From: JAJRQY01 sp965224435
GTDB taxonomy: Bacteria; Actinomycetota; Acidimicrobiia; Acidimicrobiales; SZUA-35
Length of the DNA: 64,000 nucleotides
NCBI GenBank assembly: GCA_965224435.1
Contig: OZ245048.1
Coordinates: forward strand, 2,728,001 to 2,792,000
Direction of reading: 5' to 3'
Shown here: piece after piece, positions 7,509 through 16,794 of the stretch
Numbering within the stretch: position 1 is the first letter of the stretch
Layout: each line of letters begins with the position of its first letter
Program-made: the position numbers and the translations under genes
Notes under the pieces: model-generated
Databases searched by the model: none
Seen by the model: the letters and a program-made list of their open reading frames with translations, nothing else
What the model was told of the DNA's origin: nothing

Positions 7509-8810
7509 TCAGTCTGTCCAGGTCGCATGCGCCATTGCCTTTCCCGTGTCCGCCTGATCTCGTATGGTCTTGTCTCTGCGACTCGCTGCTCTGTCTGGCT
7601 TCACGTCGACCGCCTTGACCACGGTGGTGGCCAGCAGGAAGACGAACAAGAAGCGGCTGTTATACAAGTCGCCGCTGAACTGGGCTCCCAGGAAGGCGTA
7701 AAGCGAAAGCAGGCTGAAGAGTCGGTTGCCAGAACGCACCGCTGTGATAGCGACGAAGAGCATCGCCACGGAGACGATGAGGGTCAAGACCGGGCCAACC
7801 TCGGCGAAGAGTTCGAGGAAGATGTTGTGGGGGTAGAGCACGATCTCCGGGGCCTGAGCAACCACGGTTGCGCCAAAGCCGTGACCAAAGATGCCAGCGG
7901 TTCGGGCCACTTCCATGCCTGCTTTCCAGACAAAGGATCGGCTTCGGCCAATTTCTTCTGTCGGGTTAGCCAGCAAGGTGAAGCGGCTATCTGAGCCACT
8001 AAAGATGAGTTGCAACAAGCCAACCGATGCCAAGCCAATCATGATGACCGAGAGGGAGCGAAGCCGACGGATTCGCTTCAGACGTTTCAGGGTGGTGGCA
8101 TGCGCACGGTCTCGCGAGAGGCCGATGACCGACCCGATGCCTAACACCAGGACGAGTGAAAGCAGAGGCTGACGTGACTGGGTGAGCCAGATTCCGTATC
8201 CATAGATCAGCCCGACAACGATCCTGATTGGGTTCTCGAATTCTTGGATCTCGGGTGGCAGTAGTGGGTCATGGTGATGGGAAAGGATGATGATGGAGAT
8301 GCCAATGAAGGTGGCCAGGGTGATAGGTCCACCGCCCAGCACTCCTTCATGGTCGCCTCCACCGCTGGCAATCATGAGCAGCGCCATCAGGAACGAGATG
8401 CCAAGAATTGAACGCAGGAAGTCGGTTCGAACATCCCTGTCGCGCAAGGTGTTGGTGAGCAGCATCAGGGGAACAACGGCCGCCATGAGGAAGAACGATT
8501 TGTCGTTGGACAGCATTCGGATGGTGTCATTGGATGTGCTCAGGTGTCGAAAGCCACCAACCATGACGATTAGGGCGATCAGCAGGACGCCGACAATGCT
8601 GGGTCCACTCAGATGCAAACGCCGACCCGATAGTCGATAGCCGAAGAAGGAAGCCAAACACAACAGTGGCGCGGCAGCAACGATTGGCGTGACCCGGTCG
8701 GGGAAGGTGTGGCGACCCAAAACAAGGGCAACTCCGAGGCCAATGCCTGGGCGGAAGAAGGCCACGCCAACCAGGAATAATGCAGCCAGCACGTTGATGA
8801 GAAAGATCAT
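7509..8810 (-). CDS. Wzy-like O-antigen polymerase/ligase family membrane protein
   Basis: 433 residues with about 10-12 hydrophobic segments over the full length. A large loop carries GHGFGATVV followed by YPHNIFLELFAEVG, the typical Wzy_C/WaaL pattern with a conserved His. It would polymerise undecaprenyl-PP repeat units on the outer face of the membrane. The start overlaps the stop of the Wzx gene at 8807 (ATGA). The cytoplasmic C-terminus is basic. Ligase activity is formally possible, but the Wzx-Wzy-Wzz order favours polymerase. Confidence 0.85.
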   Translation of the reverse strand: MIFLINVLAALFLVGVAFFRPGIGLGVALVLGRHTFPDRVTPIVAAAPLLCLASFFGYRLSGRRLHLSGPSIVGVLLIALIVMVGGFRHLSTSNDTIRMLSNDKSFFLMAAVVPLMLLTNTLRDRDVRTDFLRSILGISFLMALLMIASGGGDHEGVLGGGPITLATFIGISIIILSHHHDPLLPPEIQEFENPIRIVVGLIYGYGIWLTQSRQPLLSLVLVLGIGSVIGLSRDRAHATTLKRLKRIRRLRSLSVIMIGLASVGLLQLIFSGSDSRFTLLANPTEEIGRSRSFVWKAGMEVARTAGIFGHGFGATVVAQAPEIVLYPHNIFLELFAEVGPVLTLIVSVAMLFVAITAVRSGNRLFSLLSLYAFLGAQFSGDLYNSRFLFVFLLATTVVKAVDVKPDRAASRRDKTIRDQADTGKAMAHATWTD

Positions 8811-10123
8811 GTCCGCACCTCGGCCCCTTGATCAACAGCAAGGTCCAGGGTGCCATCCCCAGCATTCGGCTGTCCGGTCGCTCCCCAGCCGGCAATGACT
8901 AGACCAATAGCTGTTGCCGAATAGCCAATAAGCGAGCCCAAGGCCGCACCGGTTGTGCCGAGGCTCGGAATAAGGGCGACGTAGCTGACAATGGCAAGCA
9001 CCATGCCAACCAGTTCAGCGGTCGAAACAGAGCGGGTGGCACCAAGGGCCATGGCTCGCCCACTCAAGAGCCGGTTCATCCCATAAACCGCCGATGCCAG
9101 GGACAGGGCAATGATCAAGCCAGTGGTCGGGCGATACGCAGCCCCAAAGAGCAGCTCGGTGATCCAGGGCCCAAGCACGATCAGGCCAGCCACACTCACA
9201 GACAAGTAGGCCAAGGTCATGGCCAGGATGGCGGCCGTCCGCAACTTCCCGGCAAGTGCTGCGCTGCGCCATCGAGGGATCATCACACTGGCGATGGCTT
9301 CGGTTGGGGCAGCCAGCACATCAGTCAGGGTCGAGACCACGACATAGACCCCAAGGTCAGCCGTCGTAGCCAGGATTGGCAGCAGGAGCCGATCTGATCG
9401 CAGGGCAGCGAAGTTGGCGAAGGATGCGACCCATAGCCGACGACCAGTTCGACGCAGGACTCGCAAGGATTCCAGCTGACTCGTCTCCACAGTGCGGGTC
9501 GGCCGCCCGTTACGAAGGTGCAGAACGAGAGACACTCCCCCTCGGGCCAGCCCGTACAGCAGGAGCCAGACGGGCACGGTGCGAATGTCGGTGACCGATA
9601 GGCCAGCCACTCCCGCCAGGATCAGTCCACCGACAGTGGCGGTTGACAGCAGCACCAGTTGGGACCGATTGGAGTTGATTGCCACCGAGCGGAAGCTGGC
9701 GTCCAGCATGGTGGCAATGGCCATCAGAGCGGTGGGCAGGCCGAATACAAAGATGGGGTCGAGGCGGCCAAGGTCGGCGGTCAAGCCGACCACAGTCATC
9801 AATGCTCCAATGATGAGAGCCACCGCTCCTTGTCGAGAAGCCGCTAGCCAGACAAAGGGAATGGTCTTGTCCATCTTCTGCTCGTTGAAGACAATGGGGA
9901 CCGACTTGTCTATCCCCAGCAGCAGGAAGGTGCTGAGGAAAAATGCAGCCTGCATGCCTGCGGCCAGGGCTCCACGCTGGCTCGGGTCAAGGGTCCTGGC
10001 GGCAATGATGTTGGTCAGGATGGACAGGAGAAGGACCACACCGTGGGAAGCAACGGCGTGGGAAACCTGAGATCGGGCGCTGGCCGCGGAGCGACCTTTT
10101 TGCTCAGCCAGTTCGACCGGCAT
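8807..10123 (-). CDS. Wzx-like polysaccharide flippase (copy 1)
   Basis: About 439 residues starting at the ATG at 10123, which overlaps the aminotransferase stop by 20 bp. An open frame continues upstream to 10261 but lies inside the aminotransferase gene. About 12 membrane segments are visible. The N-terminal region with ASHGVVLLLSILTNIIAART and the LDPSQRGALAAGMQ stretch match the MOP superfamily (MATE/PST). It should flip the lipid-linked repeat unit across the membrane. Neighbours are Wzy (downstream, ATGA overlap) and sugar-modifying enzymes (upstream). Confidence 0.87.
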   Translation of the reverse strand: MPVELAEQKGRSAASARSQVSHAVASHGVVLLLSILTNIIAARTLDPSQRGALAAGMQAAFFLSTFLLLGIDKSVPIVFNEQKMDKTIPFVWLAASRQGAVALIIGALMTVVGLTADLGRLDPIFVFGLPTALMAIATMLDASFRSVAINSNRSQLVLLSTATVGGLILAGVAGLSVTDIRTVPVWLLLYGLARGGVSLVLHLRNGRPTRTVETSQLESLRVLRRTGRRLWVASFANFAALRSDRLLLPILATTADLGVYVVVSTLTDVLAAPTEAIASVMIPRWRSAALAGKLRTAAILAMTLAYLSVSVAGLIVLGPWITELLFGAAYRPTTGLIIALSLASAVYGMNRLLSGRAMALGATRSVSTAELVGMVLAIVSYVALIPSLGTTGAALGSLIGYSATAIGLVIAGWGATGQPNAGDGTLDLAVDQGAEVRT

Positions 10124-11318
10124 CGCTCTCACTGTCAGTCCCAAGGTCGGTCCCGCTAGCTGAACTGGCTCTACCGGCTGCACCTGCCCATTGTTCGAGG
10201 GCGGAACAGACACGTTCAATCTCATCGGTGGAGAGCAGTGGATCCATTGGTAGCGAAGCAATCACGCCAGCTGCGCCTTCAGCAACCGGGCAGGCACGAC
10301 TGAATTGGGTGTAGGCCGAGTAATGGCTAACGGCGCGTGGGTAATGAACACCAACGGAGATGCCAAGCTCGGTCATATGTGTCCGGAAGGCATCTCGATC
10401 GCCGTCAACGCGCACCACATATTGGTGAAAGACCGACCCTGGTCGATAGCTGAGGGGGGTCAGAGTTGGGTGTTGTTCCAGGCATGCGTCGTAGCGACTG
10501 GACAGCAGCTGCCTTGACTCGTTCCACCCTTGCAGCTGGGTCAGCTTCACTTCCAGGATGGCTGCCTGCAAGCTGTCGAGTCGGCTGCAGTAGCCAACCA
10601 TTTCGTGATCAAACTTCGATGTTCGACCATGGTTGGCCAAGACCCCGATCCGGTGGCGAATTTCGCTGTCGGTGGTGACAACGGCCCCTCCGTCACCAAA
10701 GGCCCCCAGGTTCTTGCCGGGGTAGAAACTGAAGCAGGCAACATCACCAGCCTGACCGGCTCGGGCATTGGGCCGGTCTGGGTAGGAGGCGCCATGTGCT
10801 TGGGCTGCGTCTTCGATCACCTTGAGGCCCTCGCGCCGCCAGCCTTCGATGGTGGCGGCGTCAAGGCAATGGCCATACAGATGCACGGCGATGATGGCCT
10901 TGGTCTTGGCTGACCGGGCACCGTTCACGGCGTCGGTGGACAACAGCATGGTGGAGGGGTCGACGTCGACGATGACCGGTGTTGCTCCCACGTGAATCAC
11001 CGCTTCGGCGGTGGCGACGAAGGTCATGGAAGGGAGGATGACCTCGTCACCGGGTCCAATTCCTAGGGCCCGCAAGGCCAGCGAAAGTGCATCGGTTCCT
11101 GAGGCGCAGCCAACCGCATGGTCCACTCCCTGGAAGGCAGCGAAGGCGGCCTCGAAGGAAGCGACGGCTGGGCCACCGATGAAGGAGCTGGCGTTGATCA
11201 CTCCCCGCATCGCTGCCTCAATCTCGGTTTCGATGCTCTGGTGCATCCGGGTCAGGTTCAGCAACCCAATGTTTGCAAGCTCAGTGGGTTTTGCTGCGTG
11301 TCGTTCGGTATCAAGCAT
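10104..11318 (-). CDS. DegT/DnrJ/EryC1 sugar aminotransferase, TylB-like
   Basis: About 404 residues from the ATG at 11318, 5 nt after the upstream stop. The upstream open frame to 11549 lies within the oxidoreductase gene. GCASGTDAL binds the PLP phosphate, VIEDAAQAHGA carries the PLP-stacking Asp, and SFYPGKNLGAFGDGG carries the Schiff-base Lys. The FYPGKNLGAxGDGG form is typical of TylB/DesV/QdtB-type enzymes that aminate C3 of NDP-ketodeoxyhexoses. The C-terminus overlaps the flippase start. Probable role: making an aminodeoxyhexose for the block-1 polymer. Which carbon is aminated is inference. Confidence 0.9.
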   Translation of the reverse strand: MLDTERHAAKPTELANIGLLNLTRMHQSIETEIEAAMRGVINASSFIGGPAVASFEAAFAAFQGVDHAVGCASGTDALSLALRALGIGPGDEVILPSMTFVATAEAVIHVGATPVIVDVDPSTMLLSTDAVNGARSAKTKAIIAVHLYGHCLDAATIEGWRREGLKVIEDAAQAHGASYPDRPNARAGQAGDVACFSFYPGKNLGAFGDGGAVVTTDSEIRHRIGVLANHGRTSKFDHEMVGYCSRLDSLQAAILEVKLTQLQGWNESRQLLSSRYDACLEQHPTLTPLSYRPGSVFHQYVVRVDGDRDAFRTHMTELGISVGVHYPRAVSHYSAYTQFSRACPVAEGAAGVIASLPMDPLLSTDEIERVCSALEQWAGAAGRASSASGTDLGTDSESDAGRTG

Positions 11319-11323
11319 CAGGA

Positions 11324-12373
11324 TCAGGCTCCGTACTGGTTGTCGGCGGGAATCTTGATGGTCGTTCCATCCAATTCGAGTGAGGCGGCGAGGGCTTCGA
11401 GCTGGCTGGCCACCCGCAGTCCGCTGTGGCCGGTTGCCACTGGCTCGTTTCCGTTGAGGCAGGCACCAACGAAGTCGTCGATTTCTCGGCTTAGTGGTTC
11501 TTCTAGCGACAACCTTGGGATCTGGATTGAGCCTGGCCGGGTTTGCCACGCATGATCAAAGGCTCCGTCAAAGGCCCCTTCTGAGCCGTCCTTTGCGACC
11601 TCGGATATGGCTCGTGATTCATATATCTCGACCTTGCGGTCAGACGAGACGTCGTCATAGACAGCCATCTTTTCGCTGCCGACCACCACCACACTGCGAA
11701 TCTTGCGGGGGTCCAGCCAGGACACATGGAAGTGGCTGACGGCCCCGGAGGCATAGTCAAGCTTGCCGAAAACAACGTCGGCCAGAGATGGTTGCAGGAA
11801 GGTTCCGCCCGAGGCGGTGACCGAGGTTGCTGGCGCCTCAAAGAGGTGATCGAAGATGGACAGGTCATGGGGTGCGAGGTTCCACATGGCGTCACAGTCT
11901 GATCGGATCCGGCCCAGGTTGAGTCGCTGTGAATAGGCGTAGAGCGGGTCGCCGAGTTCGCCTCCTTGCACCAGTTGTCGCAGGAAGCGCACTGGTTCGG
12001 AATAGAGGAAGGTGTGACCGGGCATGGCCACCACTCCTTGCTTGGCTGCCTCATCCACAATGGCTCGGGCATCAGCGAGGTTGGTGGCGAATGGTTTTTC
12101 GATCAGGACGTGTCGACCAGAGGAGACAATCTGCAGACCGAGCGCGCCGTGGCTGGCGGCCGGGGTGGCCACAACAATGGCCTGGATGGTTGGGTCGTTG
12201 AGGACCTCATCTACCGAAGCGCAGGGCCGTGCCCCGAATCGACCGGCTAACGCCTTGGCTGCTTCGAGGTCGGAATCAACAATGGCCTCAAAGCTCGATC
12301 GTTGATTTCCCGCCAGGTTGCGCGCCAAATTGGCGCCCCAATACCCGGCACCGATTAATGCAGTTCCCACCAT
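11324..12373 (-). CDS. Gfo/Idh/MocA-family sugar oxidoreductase
   Basis: 349 residues. The N-terminal Rossmann motif GAGYWGANLARN opens the protein, and the family signature VLIEKPFATN (about residues 96-105) carries the conserved EKP Lys. APHDLSIFDHL supplies the C-terminal active-site His region. The enzyme should oxidise or reduce an NDP-sugar with NAD(P). It lies directly before a TylB-like aminotransferase, a pairing common in aminosugar pathways where the oxidoreductase makes the keto group. A 226-bp gap separates it from the upstream FemAB-like gene. That gap holds only imperfect short repeats around GGTCAAGATC (about 12518-12575). Confidence 0.9.
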   Translation of the reverse strand: MVGTALIGAGYWGANLARNLAGNQRSSFEAIVDSDLEAAKALAGRFGARPCASVDEVLNDPTIQAIVVATPAASHGALGLQIVSSGRHVLIEKPFATNLADARAIVDEAAKQGVVAMPGHTFLYSEPVRFLRQLVQGGELGDPLYAYSQRLNLGRIRSDCDAMWNLAPHDLSIFDHLFEAPATSVTASGGTFLQPSLADVVFGKLDYASGAVSHFHVSWLDPRKIRSVVVVGSEKMAVYDDVSSDRKVEIYESRAISEVAKDGSEGAFDGAFDHAWQTRPGSIQIPRLSLEEPLSREIDDFVGACLNGNEPVATGHSGLRVASQLEALAASLELDGTTIKIPADNQYGA

Positions 12374-12599
12374 GATTCAATTCGCCGTTCCCTCCTCGTC
12401 AAGCAGACAGTCGCCACAACCGGTTGGTTGTTCCCTCACGAAGACCGCTCAACTCAGATCAGGCCCCCACCTCGGCCCGCCATCCGTACCCAGAGTGGAC
12501 CACATGACCGCTCACGGTGTCAAGATCAGGGTCAAGATCGGGGCCAAGACTGAAACACAGGGTCAAGGCTGAAATACAGAGTATTGACGGCTGTTTTCC

Positions 12600-13673
12600 T
12601 CAGGCGAAGAACCGGTAGAGCTCGGTTCCTGCGGCTTCGGTTATTGCATCGGGCACATTTTCATCGACAAGGAGGGCAGTGAGGCGCCCGAGGGTCTCGC
12701 CAGCGTCTCGCTGAGCATCTGTCACTGGACCGGAGAGTCGGGAGCGAACAACTGGTTGACTGGTTGCTCCGAGCCGCTCCTTGAACTGCACCAGGCCAGG
12801 TTGGGCCACTGGTGTTCGCCCCAAGTCCAAGGAGGTGCAGCCAATGTCCAGGGCGTGACTGGCCGCACCAAAGGCCACCGCGTGATTGGTGCCAATATTG
12901 CGATGAGCCGGATCACTGGCGGAGAACTTGTAATAGAGCGTGTCCTCGTGACGCAGCACAATGGCAGCGGAGGAAAGCGAGCCCTCTCGTTCCACCTTGA
13001 TGACCCAGCCGTTGCCGGTGTCAAAGAAGCGGTCGGCGATGGCATGAAACAAGGCCCGTGGCTGGGGCAGCAACTGGTGTCGGTACTTGCGAACCCCAAG
13101 GTGAAGGTCAAAGAAGTCATTCACTGCTTGGGGCTCGGGGTCAGCCCAAACCGTGAATCCTTCTCGTTCCACCTTGCGGATCCGGTTGCGGGTATTGGAT
13201 CCACAAGCCGCCAAGAGGGTGTCTCGGCCACAGCCAAGATCGATGGTGTGCCACAGGTGACTGGCGTTGGCTTGCCACCGCTCACCGCTTGGTGCTTGTG
13301 AGGCTTCCGTGATGACTTCGGTTTGTAGTTCTTGGTCTTCCAGGTGGGAGTAAAGGACGTCTGCAAGGGATGCATTGGCGCCGGGCAGTTCGATCAGGTC
13401 GCAGAACGGCAGACACCGAATCCGGGGTCCTCGAATATCGTCGACGACGACAAACGGGAGTGCAGCTTCCAATGTTTGGCCCTGCTCGATTCTCCCATCC
13501 TGTTCGATGGCGGCTGCTTGGAAACTAAATCCGTAGGTATCGGCCAGAGACTCAAGCCAGGGCGACGAGAGGAACAGTCCGACAGGTGAGCCCGCAACGA
13601 GCCCGGCCCAGCGTGGATCGCTGAGGGGATCGATGACCGTGACCTCTGGTTGCCTTGCTCGTTTCTCAGTCAT
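12600..13673 (-). CDS. FemAB/GNAT-like acyl or aminoacyl transferase
   Basis: About 357 residues from the ATG at 13673, which overlaps the upstream stop by 8 bp. The C-terminal half reads YYKFSASDPAHRNIGTNH, then LDLGRT and LVQFKERLGAT, the pattern of FemAB-related proteins found in exopolysaccharide and PEP-CTERM loci. The fold is a double GNAT domain that transfers acyl or aminoacyl groups to amines. In this context it may decorate an aminosugar of the polymer. No membrane segment was seen, so it is probably cytoplasmic. The donor cannot be told from sequence. It is translationally linked to the orphan protein upstream. Confidence 0.75.
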   Translation of the reverse strand: MTEKRARQPEVTVIDPLSDPRWAGLVAGSPVGLFLSSPWLESLADTYGFSFQAAAIEQDGRIEQGQTLEAALPFVVVDDIRGPRIRCLPFCDLIELPGANASLADVLYSHLEDQELQTEVITEASQAPSGERWQANASHLWHTIDLGCGRDTLLAACGSNTRNRIRKVEREGFTVWADPEPQAVNDFFDLHLGVRKYRHQLLPQPRALFHAIADRFFDTGNGWVIKVEREGSLSSAAIVLRHEDTLYYKFSASDPAHRNIGTNHAVAFGAASHALDIGCTSLDLGRTPVAQPGLVQFKERLGATSQPVVRSRLSGPVTDAQRDAGETLGRLTALLVDENVPDAITEAAGTELYRFFA

Positions 13674-14823
13674 GTCCGGCCATCCACTTGGATTGGGTAA
13701 GCGTTCCAGCCGAGGGCGAGCCGGCCCGGGACGAGCCAGCAGGACTGACAATGCCCGACCAGTGCCACGTCAGGTTTCGTCGTCGCAGACGCCGCAACAA
13801 GCCCAGTACCCAGAGCTGCAGATTTCGCTTGGAGGGCTTCCACTCTTGTTCAACATTCGTCAGCGCGATCCCGAAGCCTTCAGGTGTTGGCCGGTAGCAG
13901 TATTGGGCGGTTGCCACCTGCCCAATCTCCATTCGGAATGTCACCGTTCCTTCAGTGCTGTTACTTGGAACAGGGTCTTCCAAGAGGGGTTGAAATGTCC
14001 ATTCCAGGTTGCCGCCTGATTCGTCAGCAGTCTTGTCCTCCAGCTGATGCTCCCCTTGCGGGTTGAGTCCGACCACGAAGCAGCGAGCCGCGTAGCGGGC
14101 GGCGTAGCGTCGCTTTCCCCCCAACGGCAAAGCGAACCTTGCCGGTGTCAGCGCCTGGCCGTCAATGGCAACCTCTACCCGCGATGTGCGGCGCAATAAG
14201 CCAAATCCATCAACCTGGAGAAAGCGAAGCAGAGCCAGGTTCTGGATAGCTGGCGTGGGGATGAATTGGCGAAGAACGCGGTCGCTTCCCCGTTCCTGAT
14301 CAACTCGGAAACTGACGGTTCGTCCATCATCAAGTTGGAAGCTGGCGTCAATATCGATCCGGTCAGCGGCGATCTCCCACCGCTCAACCATCACTGGGGT
14401 GAGGTGGAACCCGGCCCGTTCGAGGTTGGCATAAGCCGGGTCAGTGTCAAACCATTCTCGGTCGAGGCCAATCTCGGGGTCCAGGTACAGGTCAACTCCG
14501 GCCGGAGTATGCACCAGGGCGGCGAAACAACCGGCTGCCCTGCCGGTGCTTGGTGAGTCGCATGACAGATACTGGAGTTCAATCGAGTCAAAGGTGGGGT
14601 CCCCGGAAATGGGGATTTCCAGAAAGGACCGAACGGGTGAGTCAAGAACCAGAAAGACCGGTGACTCCGCTGCGCTGCTGGCGGACTCAACGTTCTCGCC
14701 GGGCCCTGCGTTGTCAGCCGCCCCTGCGTTCTGCGCGGGACCTCTGCGCACAGCGTTGCCGCGACTATCCCCAGATCCAATGGACCTATCCACGTGACTC
14801 CCTCCACCACCGGCCGAGCTCAT
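13666..14823 (-). CDS. Uncharacterised protein linked to the FemAB-like gene
   Basis: About 385 residues from the ATG at 14823 with GAGGAAG upstream. An in-frame extension to 14904 is possible but would overlap the divergent gene. The first 65 residues are Gly/Ala/Asn-rich and low complexity. Residues about 65-360 look globular, with alternating beta segments and many Asp/Arg residues (DGRTVSFRVDQERGSDR). No signal peptide is visible. I do not recognise a family. The overlap with the FemAB-like gene suggests that the two work together, perhaps on the acceptor or the modified polymer. Confidence 0.6.
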   Translation of the reverse strand: MSSAGGGGSHVDRSIGSGDSRGNAVRRGPAQNAGAADNAGPGENVESASSAAESPVFLVLDSPVRSFLEIPISGDPTFDSIELQYLSCDSPSTGRAAGCFAALVHTPAGVDLYLDPEIGLDREWFDTDPAYANLERAGFHLTPVMVERWEIAADRIDIDASFQLDDGRTVSFRVDQERGSDRVLRQFIPTPAIQNLALLRFLQVDGFGLLRRTSRVEVAIDGQALTPARFALPLGGKRRYAARYAARCFVVGLNPQGEHQLEDKTADESGGNLEWTFQPLLEDPVPSNSTEGTVTFRMEIGQVATAQYCYRPTPEGFGIALTNVEQEWKPSKRNLQLWVLGLLRRLRRRNLTWHWSGIVSPAGSSRAGSPSAGTLTQSKWMAGHD

Positions 14824-14857
14824 TCCGTCGGCTTCCTCACCGTAGTGCAAGTACGCT

Positions 14858-16747
14858 GTGGGGGTGAAGCCGACGTCCTGGACTCGAAGGCGCTGGCTGG
14901 TCATAGTGGGGGCAATATTGTTTCTCGTGGTGGCTGGTTGGAGCGTGCGCTCGTTCGTATTTCCCGCGCAAGACCATCCAGAGTCAGCTGACGCGGTAGT
15001 GGTCTTTGCCGGAGACCTGCCGGGTGAACGGATTGACCGGGCGGTTCAGCTGATGGAAACCGGGGTGGCCCAGACCCTGGTTATTAGCGAAGGCAGTCGG
15101 GGTTGGGGGCACGGCACCGCGGTGGAGCAGTTGTGTGACCGCGGCTCTGACGAGTTCAAGGTGATCTGTATTGTTCCAAATCCCGATGACACCATTGGCG
15201 AAGCGGTGATCTTTAGCCAGGTGGCGGCGAGCAACGAGTGGGACCATGTCATCGTTGTCACCTCTGATGCCCATCTGACTCGGGCGGCATTGTGGATGGC
15301 TCGCTGCTTTCGTGGCGAGGTCTCCCAAGTCGGTGCTGACAGCAAGGCATCCAGCCGCTATGGACATGAGTGGTTGGGCACGGTGCACGCCAAGCTTTTC
15401 AACCGATCATGCCCTGGCTCCACCGACGGTGAGGTCACCAAAACCTGGGACATACAGCCACTGTTTCCGCCAGAAGAAGAGGTCATCACCCAGCCAGTGA
15501 TTCCCGGATCAACAGTCAATCGGGTTCGTCCCGAACACGATGACAGTCTGAGCGAATGTCAGGACTGGGTTGGCCGCCGGTTTGTGATGACGGTGTACTC
15601 GGTGCCAATCAACAATCCTGCTACTCGCACCGTTGCTGACCTGGCTGAGGAGGGATTCACGCATGTTGGGCCTTGGTATGTGGAGGATCGTTGGGAAAGC
15701 GGGCAGGCCGCAGCCGAGCTTGGATTATGCACGGTTTTTCCGGTTGGCCCTGCGCTCAGCAAACAAGACGCCATGCTCGACGTACCAGCGACCCTGGCCC
15801 AAGTAGTGGCCGATATGGAAGCGGCAATCGCAAACCCAGCATTGAACGAGTCGATCTCGATGTGGTCAATTCTTCCCGAGGAGCTCAATACCTACCGTCG
15901 CGACGAAGCCGAGCTGTTCTACCAATTGACCGAGACAGTTCGGGAGAACGATCCCTTAGGTCGTCCCGTCTACATCTACTTGCAAAGCAATGCTGATGAG
16001 CTCCAGTTCGAATTGCTGGCACAAGAGACCGAGGTTCTGGGCCAAGGCAACTATCTCTCAACCAACGGACTGCACAACGAACGCGTCTACCTGAAGGCCT
16101 CAATCCTTCGATCGATTGCTGCTCGTGAAGCGATGGGCGAGTTGGATGATGCAGTAATGCCGGTGGTTGAGCATCGCATCCACTCCGGCGTTCTCGATCC
16201 GGCTCTGGTTCCTCATATTGAGTCCTGGGTCCGTCACGACCTGTTCACCTCCATTGTCAATGGTGCCGATGGGTTCATTGCTTTCTCCGGCTTTCCGCCC
16301 AAGGAAGATCAGCCGACTTTCGATCGTTACAACGATGCCTACACCCAGGTGGTTGGGGAAATTGTCAAGACCAACATGTTGGATCTCTATGCGCAGGGAA
16401 CCCCCGACCTGACGGTGACCGGTTTGGTGACTGCTGGGCCAGCAACCCTGTCAGCCAAGGTCTTCTTCATTCCGGATCGAGGCAATCCGGTTGAAACCTT
16501 CGATTCCTTCAGTCTGCGGGCCTGGGACCTCGACGGCAGCAAAACGATCCTGCTCGTCAATCACGGCAGCGATCCGATCACCGTGAAGCTGGAAGGAGTC
16601 CAGCTGACCAGTGACGGTCAAGACTCGGAGCGAGATTCACTCTTGCAAGAGCTGCTCAGCGGCGAGACCTATGAGCTTTCCAATGGTGAGGTGACGGTCT
16701 CGCTCCCGGCCTGGGGAGTGGTCGTCCTCACCTATCCGGCCAGCTGA
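14858..16747 (+). CDS. DUF218 (YdcF/SanA-like) domain fused to a glycoside-hydrolase-like domain
   Basis: 629 residues with a GTG start. A signal anchor (about residues 12-32) should place the rest outside the cytoplasmic membrane. Residues about 42-190 match DUF218: DAVVVFAGDLPGERIDRA, then VISEGSRG, and IVVTSDAHLTRAALW. From about 240 to 530 a region with barrel-like spacing and the motif MWSILPEEL resembles TIM-barrel glycosidases. A C-terminal beta-rich segment with ILLVNHGSDPITVKL follows. The join of the two modules is unusual. It may act on the exported polymer or its lipid carrier. It starts only 34 bp from the divergent orphan gene, so the promoters overlap. Confidence 0.7.
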   Translation: MGVKPTSWTRRRWLVIVGAILFLVVAGWSVRSFVFPAQDHPESADAVVVFAGDLPGERIDRAVQLMETGVAQTLVISEGSRGWGHGTAVEQLCDRGSDEFKVICIVPNPDDTIGEAVIFSQVAASNEWDHVIVVTSDAHLTRAALWMARCFRGEVSQVGADSKASSRYGHEWLGTVHAKLFNRSCPGSTDGEVTKTWDIQPLFPPEEEVITQPVIPGSTVNRVRPEHDDSLSECQDWVGRRFVMTVYSVPINNPATRTVADLAEEGFTHVGPWYVEDRWESGQAAAELGLCTVFPVGPALSKQDAMLDVPATLAQVVADMEAAIANPALNESISMWSILPEELNTYRRDEAELFYQLTETVRENDPLGRPVYIYLQSNADELQFELLAQETEVLGQGNYLSTNGLHNERVYLKASILRSIAAREAMGELDDAVMPVVEHRIHSGVLDPALVPHIESWVRHDLFTSIVNGADGFIAFSGFPPKEDQPTFDRYNDAYTQVVGEIVKTNMLDLYAQGTPDLTVTGLVTAGPATLSAKVFFIPDRGNPVETFDSFSLRAWDLDGSKTILLVNHGSDPITVKLEGVQLTSDGQDSERDSLLQELLSGETYELSNGEVTVSLPAWGVVVLTYPAS

Positions 16748-16794
16748 TTTCAGGAGCCGGCCATCAGCCACTATCCTGGTCAGCGGAGGGAACG

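Noticed and set aside
12518..12580. Imperfect GGTCAAGATC repeats as an operator array
   Set aside because: Spacing is irregular and the similarity short; chance repeats cannot be excluded.
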